Shown here: positions 1 through 5,440 of the stretch, piece by piece
Layout of the letters: each line of letters begins with the position of its first letter
How positions within the stretch are numbered: position 1 is the stretch's first letter
Source: Patescibacteria group bacterium
Lineage (GTDB): Bacteria > Patescibacteriota > Patescibacteriia > 2-12-FULL-60-25
DNA length: 6,930 bases
Direction of reading: 5' to 3'
Assembly (NCBI GenBank): GCA_018824765.1
Contig: JAHJFW010000028.1
Location: 1 to 6,930 of the forward strand
Made by a program: the position numbers and the translations under genes
Notes under the pieces: generated by a model
The model's database searches: none
What the model saw: only the letters and a program-made list of their open reading frames with translations
Told to the model about the DNA's origin: nothing

Positions 1-1321
1 ACTCAACGCGCTTAGGATCAACCAAAATAAATTTTAAATCATCTGGTCCGTTCGAATATAAAAGCGACATCAACAATGTGTTCAGACAGATAGATTTGCC
101 CGAACCAGTTGCACCTGCCACCAACATATGCGGCATGCGCGATAAATCAGTCACCCAAGGCTTGCCTGAAACGTCTTTGCCCAAGGCAAAAACCAGATTG
201 TTCACACGCTCGCGCCATTCGCGCGATTCGAGCATTTCACGAATGCAAACAGTAGCTACAGACTGGTTAGGAACCTCAATGCCAACCAGCGACTTACCCG
301 GAATCGGCGCTTCGATACGAATGGGATGGGCTGCCAGAGCCAAAGCTAAATCATTATGGAGCGCCGTAATTTTAGCCAGCTTAATGCCTTCGGATGGTTT
401 TAAAGTGAACTGTGTCACCGTCGGACCGACAGCCACCTCCCCCATGACAACCGGGATGCCGAAGTGCTCCAATGTTTTTTGGATAACCGACTGGTTGTAG
501 TCAATATCTCCGGAAGTCGGCCGTTGATCGCGCTTAGTCAAAAGCTCAAGCGGCACTTCAATGCGCGGACGTTTTTTTCTGGGTTTTCTAACAGGCGCTG
601 GACGGCTATGCCCCTCGCCCCCCTCGCTCTCGACAAACTCCGCCCCCTCTTCTTCTTCATACTCTCCATCATCCATATCGCTCACACTGCCCGCATTCTG
701 CGAATAATCATCCGACGGAAAATTTTGGCGTTTTTTCAAGGCAAAAGCAAACAGTTTATAAATCGGCGAAGTGATCATTTTCAAAACCTTCAATATGATT
801 TTTAAAAAGCCCTTAAATATTGCGACAACGCGGCGCAAAGATGTATTAAAAATCAAAAGCAGTGATACGACAAACATCGCCGCAAATAATGTCATTGCGC
901 CGGCCATGCCCACTAAATTAATAAATGGCCCCGCCAAAAAAACCCCGACTTTGCCGCCGGCGGCAGCCAAAGCATCCGGCGTTGGTGGAATGGATTTAAA
1001 TGTTCCAATATTGACCAACGGATTCAAGCCCAAGAAAAACAAGATGAAGCCAATATAATTAGTGAGTTTCAATGGAAGGCGAGTCGGGGAAGCCTTGTGG
1101 TAGCCGATTGCAATCAGAAAAAACGGGATTACGATTCTATCCCAACCGAAAATTTGCGCCATCGCACCATCCAAAAGCTTGCCAAAATTACCCGCTAAAT
1201 CAAACAACCCTAAGAGCAGCAAGGCGGCGATGGCAAAAATTCCGACCGTAAAAATCCCATGCCTCGTATCTGGATCAAGTGAAAAATCCAACTTTTTAAA
1301 CTTTCTTCGGCGTCTAGACAT
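1..1321 (-). CDS. ftsK: FtsK/SpoIIIE-family DNA translocase, N-terminal part (cut by window edge)
   Basis: FtsK is a membrane-anchored, ATP-driven double-stranded DNA pump at the division septum; it clears and segregates chromosome ends. The ATG at 1319-1321 gives 440 residues before the left edge, so the 3' part of the gene (rest of the motor, gamma domain) is missing. A basic start (MSRRRRKFKK) precedes hydrophobic segments at about residues 22-40, 62-74, 87-102 and 126-158, the usual multi-pass FtsK anchor. A short acidic linker (about 214-237, rich in E and D) and a basic stretch (240-253) lead into the alpha domain, recognisable by GPTVTQF (299-305) and LALALAAHPIRIEAPIPGKS (325-344). 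The Walker A motif GATGSGKS is at 403-410, and FILVDPKRVE follows at 431-440. The linker is much shorter than in E. coli FtsK and closer to SpoIIIE/SftA-type proteins. No clear Shine-Dalgarno precedes the ATG. Family assignment is secure; the exact paralogue is not. Confidence 0.95.
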   Translation of the reverse strand, partial: MSRRRRKFKKLDFSLDPDTRHGIFTVGIFAIAALLLLGLFDLAGNFGKLLDGAMAQIFGWDRIVIPFFLIAIGYHKASPTRLPLKLTNYIGFILFFLGLNPLVNIGTFKSIPPTPDALAAAGGKVGVFLAGPFINLVGMAGAMTLFAAMFVVSLLLIFNTSLRRVVAIFKGFLKIILKVLKMITSPIYKLFAFALKKRQNFPSDDYSQNAGSVSDMDDGEYEEEEGAEFVESEGGEGHSRPAPVRKPRKKRPRIEVPLELLTKRDQRPTSGDIDYNQSVIQKTLEHFGIPVVMGEVAVGPTVTQFTLKPSEGIKLAKITALHNDLALALAAHPIRIEAPIPGKSLVGIEVPNQSVATVCIREMLESREWRERVNNLVFALGKDVSGKPWVTDLSRMPHMLVAGATGSGKSICLNTLLMSLLYSNGPDDLKFILVDPKRVE

Positions 1322-1329
1322 TTTTCAGT

Positions 1330-1357
1330 AAAATCCGAATGACGAAATCCGAATGTC
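1330..1357. repeat. Degenerate 7-bp tandem array, alternating AAATCC/GAATG words
   Basis: Four consecutive heptamers can be laid out on the plus strand: AAAATCC, GAATGAC, GAAATCC, GAATGTC. The array behaves as a 14-bp repeat made of two related heptamers. It ends only nine bases upstream of the ftsK start codon, so it would be part of the ftsK 5' leader. Confidence 0.6.
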
Positions 1358-1375
1358 TAATGTTAGAGAATTTCC

Positions 1376-1417
1376 TTCATTAGTCATTAGTAATTGGTCA
1401 TTCGTCATTTGGTTATT
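1376..1417. repeat. Degenerate 7-bp tandem array, consensus GTCATTN
   Basis: Six consecutive heptamers read TTCATTA, GTCATTA, GTAATTG, GTCATTC, GTCATTT and GGTTATT on the plus strand. The period is an exact 7 with substitutions only. The distal unit overlaps the -10 element proposed for ftsK. Arrays of this kind tend to be mis-annotated as small proteins rich in M-T-N-D-Q. Confidence 0.8.
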
Positions 1418-1443
1418 ATTCTCGCTGTCGCACAAACCTTCAA
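1415..1443 (-). promoter_or_regulatory. Candidate sigma-70-type promoter for ftsK
   Basis: Read on the minus strand, a -35-like TTGAAG (1438-1443) is followed after exactly 17 bases by a -10-like AATAAT (1415-1420). These match the consensus at 4 of 6 and 5 of 6 positions. Transcription would start near 1408, giving a leader of roughly 85 bases before the ftsK ATG. The start point would fall inside the GTCATTN repeat array. This is a by-eye motif match in AT-rich DNA, so it remains tentative. Confidence 0.35.
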
Positions 1444-1509
1444 AATTTGCTGCCTGCTTTGATTTTTTAGATGTTACCATTTTAACCTGTTTTTTCGTTT
1501 TAGTCATAT

Positions 1510-1530
1510 GGCATCCGGCATGTGGCATAC
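1510..1530. repeat. Degenerate 7-bp tandem array, consensus GGCATNN
   Basis: Three perfect-register heptamers, GGCATCC, GGCATGT and GGCATAC, follow each other, and the preceding seven bases (GTCATAT, 1503-1509) look like a decayed fourth unit. The word differs from those of the neighbouring arrays, although the period is the same. Confidence 0.65.
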
Positions 1531-1621
1531 AAGGGGGCTGAAATATATTCGATCTTCAAATTTCCAGATTCCAGCCATCCCAATTGTCTCAAGAGGGCAG
1601 ATAAAATGTGGCATTACAAAT

Positions 1622-2701
1622 CTACTCCTCCAAAGGCGGCTCATCGTCGCTCTTGTCGAGCGGGGGTTTGCTTAAGGATGAGGCGGCCTCTTCCCGTTCA
1701 CGCCATGCCGCGATTGATTTCTCGCGCAGCTCTTTAAACAACTCCGGACGCTCCCGCAAACTTCTTTTCGCATTCTCCCGACCCACACCCAACTTTTCTT
1801 CCCCATAGCTGTACGAGTTTCCGGCTTTTTTAATCACGCCGAGTTCTGCCCCGCAATCCAGCAAATCGCCTGCCAAAGAAATTCCCTCGTTGTACATAAT
1901 GTCAAACTCGCAGGTTCTAAACGGCGCCGCCACTTTATTCTTTACGATTTTTGTCTTAACGCGGTTGCCGATAATGCGTTCGCCCATTTTTATCTGCGCG
2001 CTTCTGCGCACCTCGATACGCACCGAAGAATAAAATTTCAAGGCCAAACCGCCGGTCGTGGTTTCGGGATTTCCATAAAACACGCCGATCTTCAGACGGA
2101 TTTGGTTAATGAAAATCACAGTGGCCTTGGAACGCGAAATGATTGAGGTGAGCTTGCGCAAAGCTTGGCTCATCAAACGCGCTTGCAATCCCACATGCGA
2201 ATCCCCCATCTCGCCTTCGAGTTCCGATTTTGGCGTTAAAGCGGCCACGGAATCAATTACTATTACATCGACTGCATTTGAACGCACTAAAGTTTCTACA
2301 ATATCCAAAGCTTGTTCACCATTATCCGGCTGGGAAATTAGAAGCTCTTCGATATTTACACCGATCTTGCGCGCATAATCCGGATCAAGCGCATGTTCAG
2401 CATCAACGAATGCGGCGATGCCGCCAATTTTCTGCACCTCTGCCACAATATGCTGAGCCAACGTTGTTTTACCGGAAGATTCAGGTCCGTATATCTCAAC
2501 CACGCGGCCGCGCGGCACTCCCATAACTCCCAAAGCCAAATCCAATGACAAGCAACCGGTCGGAATAGCCTCGACCTCCATTTTTTTTGCTTCACCGAGG
2601 CGCATGATAGACCCCTCGCCAAAACGTTCTTTGATTTGATCAATAGCATCTTGGGCGGCGCGCCTGCGGTCATCGCGCTCGTCCGTTATTTTCTTAGCCA
2701 T
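1622..2701 (-). CDS. recA: Recombinase RecA, full length
   Basis: RecA polymerises on single-stranded DNA in the cytoplasm, drives ATP-dependent homology search and strand exchange, and in many bacteria stimulates LexA self-cleavage. The 359-residue product has the normal family length. Walker A GPESSGKTT is at residues 72-80, the AEHALDPDYA segment at 101-110, Walker B VDVIVIDS at 144-151, the L1 loop ELEGEMGDSHVGLQARLMSQ at 160-179, and FINQIRLKIGVFYGNPETTTGG with the L2 loop at 197-218. The C-terminal core (LGVGRENAKRSLRERPEL, 304-321) is followed by an acidic tail ending DDEPPLEE, as is usual. No catalytic residue appears to be lost. The ATG at 2699-2701 has no Shine-Dalgarno; its upstream DNA is a pyrimidine-rich heptamer array on the coding strand. 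I found no palindromic LexA-type box and no strong promoter upstream. Downstream lies ftsK, an unusual neighbour compared with recX or cinA in model bacteria. Confidence 0.98.
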   Translation of the reverse strand: MAKKITDERDDRRRAAQDAIDQIKERFGEGSIMRLGEAKKMEVEAIPTGCLSLDLALGVMGVPRGRVVEIYGPESSGKTTLAQHIVAEVQKIGGIAAFVDAEHALDPDYARKIGVNIEELLISQPDNGEQALDIVETLVRSNAVDVIVIDSVAALTPKSELEGEMGDSHVGLQARLMSQALRKLTSIISRSKATVIFINQIRLKIGVFYGNPETTTGGLALKFYSSVRIEVRRSAQIKMGERIIGNRVKTKIVKNKVAAPFRTCEFDIMYNEGISLAGDLLDCGAELGVIKKAGNSYSYGEEKLGVGRENAKRSLRERPELFKELREKSIAAWREREEAASSLSKPPLDKSDDEPPLEE

Positions 2702-2710
2702 ATATTTATT

Positions 2711-2759
2711 AGAAGTAAAAAGTTAGAAGATAGAAGATTGAAGTAAGAAGATAGAATCG
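2711..2759. repeat. Degenerate 7-bp tandem array, consensus AGAAGAT
   Basis: Seven successive heptamers can be read on the plus strand: AGAAGTA, AAAAGTT, AGAAGAT, AGAAGAT, TGAAGTA, AGAAGAT, AGAATCG. On the coding strand this becomes a TCTTCT-rich leader that starts only nine bases before the recA ATG. It explains why recA lacks a purine-rich ribosome binding site. Confidence 0.8.
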
Positions 2760-2767
2760 GGGAAAAC

Positions 2768-2795
2768 CTAGATTCTAGATTTTGACTTCTAGATC
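2768..2795. repeat. Degenerate 7-bp tandem array, consensus CTAGATT
   Basis: Four heptamers in register read CTAGATT, CTAGATT, TTGACTT and CTAGATC. The word is self-complementary at its core (CTAG), so the array can also fold back on itself. It sits eight bases beyond the AGAAGAT array but uses a different word. Confidence 0.65.
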
Positions 2796-2891
2796 CTCAC
2801 CTTTGTTCTATTTTCGTTCCATATCCTCTCATATCATCAAATGCGGTGCAAGAAGGCCTTGGGGATAAATCCGGAATGCATAAATTCTAGT

Positions 2892-2916
2892 AAAAACGCC
2901 CCGAGAGCGAGGCGTT
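2892..2916 (-). terminator. Intrinsic terminator of the M23 peptidase gene
   Basis: On the minus strand a nine-pair stem (arms 2908-2916 and 2895-2903, one G-U pair) closes a four-base loop CTCT and runs into five U residues. It begins 16 bases after the peptidase stop codon. Stem, tight loop and U-tract are textbook, and the element should insulate recA from read-through. Confidence 0.85.
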
Positions 2917-2932
2917 GAGTGCGCATAAGGCG

Positions 2933-4831
2933 CTATGGTACCAGCGCAACGTACCCGTTCGTATAGTACGGACCGGTGCCGTTGCTCTTTTGAACGTATG
3001 GAATGTTCCCTTGTGCGTTCGTGAGTTTTACCGTGCCGATGGTCTTGCCCTTTCCGCCTTGCGGATCATAGGACATGTCACCCCACCAACTGCCGTCCGG
3101 CAGATGCACCTGAAACTCGAAGTTCTTGGTGCCGCTCGGCATGTCGAGGAGGCATGAGAGCAGGCCGTCATTCGGGACTACATCCGGACAAAGCGCAAAG
3201 GTGGATGGAACCCAGTCCACGAACGCCGGACCGGGCGGATCCCACATTGCCTGAAATTCGCTTGTTCCTGCCAGCTTGGGACCGACATACTCGAAGAGCA
3301 CCTTGCCTTGCGGCAATAGCCCCGGACTGGATGCGCCGCTTCCGCCGTTTCCGCCATTGTTGCCAGCTGCTCCGCTTCCGCCTGCGCCGGAATTTCCGCC
3401 ATCCGGTCCATTTCCTCCGTTCCCGAAGTCGCCGCCCACATCAGAGCCGCCCGCGCCAGGGCCCGCGCCTCCGTATCCCCCTACTCCAAACCCTCCGCCT
3501 CCATACACACCGCACAGCGAAAGGTAATCCGGCGTGATCGTGTATCCGTGCGGCCCTGCAACTGCAGCGATCGTTTCCTGCGGCAGAAGCGTGATGTTGT
3601 TCGCGGAGTAGCCGAGACTTAGAAAGGTCTCCCAGTCAAAGATCGGGAGCCTCATCCCGGAAGATACGGCCGAAACTTCACTCGCGCTTTCGCTCTTCAC
3701 AAGCGAGCCGTCGCGGATGAGCCTCAAGCCGCGATCCTCGCTGTGCGCGAAGAATGATGGCCTGTCATCAGCCGGACGAAGCTCGATCTCCGCATCATTC
3801 CAGCCCCATGAAAGAAAAGCCTCGTAGTTAATGAATGCCATGCGCCATTCGCCAGGCCATTTGCCGGCATACTCATAGACAGTGGATGCGTCATTGAACT
3901 TCACGAGTTTGGAATTGGCGCGCGGCGACATGAATGATCCGTCGTCATACAGACAGTTCATCTCTTTGTCAGATGCCGGAACAGCGCGCGCATTGAGCCG
4001 CTCCCGTGCGACAGTCTGCGAAGAAATAAGCTGGCGTGCGCCGCCAAACCCGACCATCCAATACCTGCCATCAGAAGCCAGCAACACAGCGCCGGACGGA
4101 TGCCAGACGCTTTCGGCGGCAGACATGGTCAGCGCGGCGAGAAACTTGGCCGGATCCGCAAACCATTTGAGCTGACTCGGCTTTTCGTCGTAGCCGCGGA
4201 ACCATTTTGCGTCCACGCTCTTTGCGGTTGCCGCGCTCTGAAGACGGATGCCAAGATGCAGATGTTCGGCGCCGTCACCATTGTGCGCGTCGTCATTCAC
4301 GTATCCAAGGACATCGCCGCATGCGACCATATCCCCGACCCTGAACGGCAAGGCCTGCCCATCGCGTTCTTGGCTCTTCCTCAAATGGCCGTAGATGGCG
4401 AGGAAGGTGCTGATCGAAACCGTATTGCCCTCGCCGTTTACAACCGTGGCCGGATACTCGAGTTGATACTCCACGACCGCCACCAGCTCTCCGTATCCTG
4501 ATGCCGGACCGTAGAAACGCAGAACGCCGCACCCGATGGAACGGACTGCCTCGCCTTCCGGCAGCTCGATGTCATACCCAAGATGGTTGCCATCCGTGTA
4601 AAACGCCCTGCCGTTGTAGATGTCGAACATGGCGGCTTCATCGATCGGATAATCGATCTTGCCCGCTTTGCACAACAAGTTCGCGCCGAGCACGTCGCCT
4701 TCCTGCGCCAATAGCTGTTCATCGGTTTTGCCTCTGGCGCAACCACCGAAGACGAACGCGAACATCAGCGATTCGCACATGAGCATGAACAGCAGTCCCA
4801 TGCACGCTTTGAAGATAGCCTTGGGAACCAT
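2933..4831 (-). CDS. Exported M23 (LytM-type) metallopeptidase lipoprotein with repeat modules and glycine-rich linker
   Basis: M23 enzymes are zinc endopeptidases that usually cut peptide bridges in peptidoglycan. The 632-residue product begins with a signal peptide (K4, K8, then a hydrophobic core at about 11-28) ending VFGGC, a possible lipobox with C31 as lipidated residue. The zinc site is complete: H83 and D87 in HLGYD, H149 in IYGHL, and H190/H192 in EHLHLG. Three related modules follow at about 244-285, 303-353 and 371-420; the third reads DGSLVKS…SGMRLPIFDWETFLSLGYS. I associate such repeats with envelope proteins of Patescibacteria and infer surface binding. Residues about 442-500 are glycine-rich with few charges, a flexible linker. 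Residues about 506-632 look beta-rich (FEFQVHLPDGSWWGDMSYDP) with cysteines at 548 and 560, and I recognise no family there. The start is supported by GGGAGG eight bases upstream. It is probably monocistronic, with its own terminator. Base composition is more GC-rich than ftsK or comEC, which hints at transfer. The actual substrate is unknown. Confidence 0.88.
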   Translation of the reverse strand: MVPKAIFKACMGLLFMLMCESLMFAFVFGGCARGKTDEQLLAQEGDVLGANLLCKAGKIDYPIDEAAMFDIYNGRAFYTDGNHLGYDIELPEGEAVRSIGCGVLRFYGPASGYGELVAVVEYQLEYPATVVNGEGNTVSISTFLAIYGHLRKSQERDGQALPFRVGDMVACGDVLGYVNDDAHNGDGAEHLHLGIRLQSAATAKSVDAKWFRGYDEKPSQLKWFADPAKFLAALTMSAAESVWHPSGAVLLASDGRYWMVGFGGARQLISSQTVARERLNARAVPASDKEMNCLYDDGSFMSPRANSKLVKFNDASTVYEYAGKWPGEWRMAFINYEAFLSWGWNDAEIELRPADDRPSFFAHSEDRGLRLIRDGSLVKSESASEVSAVSSGMRLPIFDWETFLSLGYSANNITLLPQETIAAVAGPHGYTITPDYLSLCGVYGGGGFGVGGYGGAGPGAGGSDVGGDFGNGGNGPDGGNSGAGGSGAAGNNGGNGGSGASSPGLLPQGKVLFEYVGPKLAGTSEFQAMWDPPGPAFVDWVPSTFALCPDVVPNDGLLSCLLDMPSGTKNFEFQVHLPDGSWWGDMSYDPQGGKGKTIGTVKLTNAQGNIPYVQKSNGTGPYYTNGYVALVP

Positions 4832-4839
4832 CAGAGCCG

Positions 4840-4845
4840 CCTCCC
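4840..4845 (-). promoter_or_regulatory. Ribosome binding site of the M23 peptidase gene
   Basis: The sequence GGGAGG on the minus strand lies eight bases before the ATG at 4829-4831. It is the strongest Shine-Dalgarno site in the window and fixes the start ahead of the later in-frame methionines at residues 11, 16 and 18. Confidence 0.75.
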
Positions 4846-4859
4846 GTTTGATTGTTAAG

Positions 4860-5099
4860 GTGCTGTCTCGGCAATTGCCGAAACAGGGAAGTCCCGTAAG
4901 AAAACCTCCCCGTCACAGCCGCTATGCATCGCGGCCAAAACGAGCAAGGTTTTCTTATGACTCCAAAGGAGACGGCGCACTCATCGCTCAAACAATCCGA
5001 AACGGAAACTGGACCGATAAAGATTTGACGGCTTTCTGCGGCCGAATATACGTCCGCCAATACAACCGTCCGGGAATGTGGATCACGATTACAAAATAA
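4860..5099 (+). CDS. Doubtful small basic protein, divergent to the peptidase gene
   Basis: From a GTG at 4860-4862 this frame gives 79 residues; the same frame stays open further upstream into the peptidase gene. The N-terminal half is strongly basic (SRQLPKQGSPVRKPPRHSRY). The C-terminal half has a balanced, folded-looking composition (GNWTDKDLTAFCGRIYVRQY, then NRPGMWITITK before TAA) and GC-ending codons resembling those of the peptidase. No Shine-Dalgarno precedes the GTG, and the basic half overlaps the dyads described separately. I recognise no family. It may be a real small gene, the 3' remnant of a gene once transcribed rightward, or chance. Confidence 0.25.
   Translation: MLSRQLPKQGSPVRKPPRHSRYASRPKRARFSYDSKGDGALIAQTIRNGNWTDKDLTAFCGRIYVRQYNRPGMWITITK
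4863..4886. repeat. 24-base inverted repeat upstream of the peptidase gene
   Basis: The left arm CTGTCTCGGCAA and right arm TTGCCGAAACAG are reverse complements except at one position, and the centre CGGCAATTGCCG is a perfect 12-base palindrome. It starts 32 bases before the peptidase ATG. A perfect palindrome without a loop suits a protein-binding operator at least as well as an RNA hairpin. Confidence 0.65.
4897..4957 (-). promoter_or_regulatory. Two-tier stem-loop in the probable peptidase leader
   Basis: An 11-pair perfect stem (TAAGAAAACCT at 4897-4907 with its complement at 4947-4957) is followed inward by partial pairing (4909-4912 with 4941-4944). A second perfect five-pair stem, GCCGC (4918-4922) with GCGGC (4931-4935), closes an eight-base loop. 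A nested helix of this size just upstream of a gene suggests a cis-acting RNA element. I could not match it to any riboswitch class I know; a faint likeness to part of the cobalamin riboswitch on the plus strand does not hold up. Confidence 0.45.
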
Positions 5100-5125
5100 A
5101 ACTTCCAAACATGAACCACGTTCAA
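5096..5125 (-). promoter_or_regulatory. Weak candidate promoter for the peptidase leader, overlapping a small dyad
   Basis: On the minus strand TTGAAC (5120-5125) and TTTTAT (5096-5101) are 18 bases apart, each matching the sigma-70 consensus at 4 of 6 positions. The -35 overlaps a small dyad, TGAAC-CAC-GTTCA (5112-5124), which could bind a repressor. The dyad has a three-base spacer, unlike the four-base spacer of the Bacillus-type LexA site. If real, the peptidase leader would be about 250 bases long and include both large dyads. Confidence 0.2.
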
Positions 5126-5145
5126 CCCTGACAGATCATTTTCCT

Positions 5146-5361
5146 CTAACGCCCATCTCCGATCCAGTCGAAACCGGATCGGGGCGCAAAATGGAGCCGC
5201 TCTGTTCCCCATTCGCGCCCGAAGCGCATGACCTGTTCACGGCTTAATTTTTTTAAGCCGTCTCCTTTGATTTTGTCGAGGTACGGGATCTTGCGACCCT
5301 TGCTTAAAGTATGGAAACGATCGACATAAGGGTCAAGAATCCTGTCAGGCTCGTCTGACAA
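5146..5361 (-). CDS. Unrecognised 71-residue ORF (possible gene remnant)
   Basis: The only available start is TTG at 5359-5361, with a T-tract rather than a ribosome binding site before it. The frame is open without a start codon back to 5412 and would read …KKSAKKPRFFVL into the ORF, which looks protein-like and suggests a gene that has lost its 5' end. The product is rich in charged residues (DEPDRILDPYVDRF, SKGRKIPYLDKIKGDGLKKL) and aromatic near the C-terminus (SGFDWIGDGR), with no membrane segment. I recognise no family. The same DNA holds three good hairpins: 5343-5360 (six pairs), 5239-5261 (nine pairs, loop of five T) and 5159-5182 (seven pairs). That is unusual for coding sequence and leaves a structured RNA as an alternative. 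Confidence 0.35.
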   Translation of the reverse strand: MSDEPDRILDPYVDRFHTLSKGRKIPYLDKIKGDGLKKLSREQVMRFGREWGTERLHFAPRSGFDWIGDGR

Positions 5362-5364
5362 AAC

Positions 5365-5394
5365 AAAAAAACGCGGTTTCTTCGCGCTTTTTTT
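5365..5394. terminator. Bidirectional intrinsic terminator after comEC
   Basis: A CGCG/CGCG core (5372-5375 with 5383-5386) closes a seven-base loop and is flanked by runs of seven A (5365-5371) and seven T (5388-5394). On the minus strand the stem extends through a G-U pair into A-U pairs, and the U-tract ends comEC transcripts about 50-75 bases after the comEC stop. The same element has a U-tract on the plus strand. Confidence 0.75.
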
Positions 5395-5440
5395 AAGCCG
5401 TTCACAAAAATTTCACTTGTCAAAAAATTGTAACAAAAAT

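Larger units (their letters stand above)
1322..1621. other. recA-ftsK intergenic region, no convincing gene
   Basis: This 300-base gap between the recA stop and the ftsK start holds no ORF I would call. Open frames of 62-71 codons exist on both strands, but they translate the repeat arrays (for example QMTNDQLLMTNE from the GTCATTN array). The stretch contains degenerate 7-bp-period arrays at 1330-1357, 1376-1417 and 1510-1530, a candidate ftsK promoter at 1415-1443, and a 9-base word ATGTGGCAT that occurs twice (around 1520-1528 and around 1607-1615). I see no clear intrinsic terminator directly after recA, so recA transcripts may read into this DNA. Confidence 0.6.
4832..5145. other. Region upstream of the peptidase gene, structured DNA with doubtful ORFs
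   Basis: This 314-base stretch separates the peptidase start from the next ORF. It contains a 24-base near-palindrome (4863-4886), a long stem-loop (4897-4957), a ribosome binding site (4840-4845) and a weak promoter-like pair (5096-5125). A divergent 80-codon frame on the plus strand (4860-5099) crosses all the dyads. A minus-strand frame of 74 codons (4988-5212) also exists but has no ribosome binding site or recognisable content. The two dyads next to the peptidase gene would lie in its transcript leader if transcription begins upstream of 4957. Confidence 0.5.

Noticed and set aside
78..1058. Plus-strand ORFs of 95-140 codons over the left end
   Set aside because: They are antisense shadows of ftsK, whose minus-strand frame contains the Walker A motif and the transmembrane region.
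1325..1528. 67-codon minus-strand ORF between recA and ftsK
   Set aside because: Its second half is a direct translation of the heptamer arrays (QMTNDQLLMTNE…), it has no ribosome binding site and no recognisable domain.
2796..2830. Possible SOS (LexA) box upstream of recA from two GAAC words
   Set aside because: The two GAAC words are in direct, not inverted, orientation, so they do not form the GAAC-N4-GTTC palindrome; no E. coli-type CTGT…ACAG site is present there either.
3276..3527. Proline-rich plus-strand ORF resembling a PPLPPFPP protein
   Set aside because: It is the antisense of the glycine-rich linker of the peptidase; GGN and CCN codons mirror each other, so the frame is a by-product.
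4880..4935. Cobalamin-riboswitch-like words (ACAGGGAAG…CCCCGTCACAG) on the plus strand
   Set aside because: Only fragments of the conserved core are present, the long stem 4897-4957 is not part of that fold, and there is no B12-related gene downstream on that strand.
4719..5212. Minus-strand frames upstream of and overlapping the peptidase start
   Set aside because: They lack ribosome binding sites and recognisable sequence, and one runs deep into the peptidase gene in another frame; the peptidase frame has a strong GGGAGG and a signal peptide.
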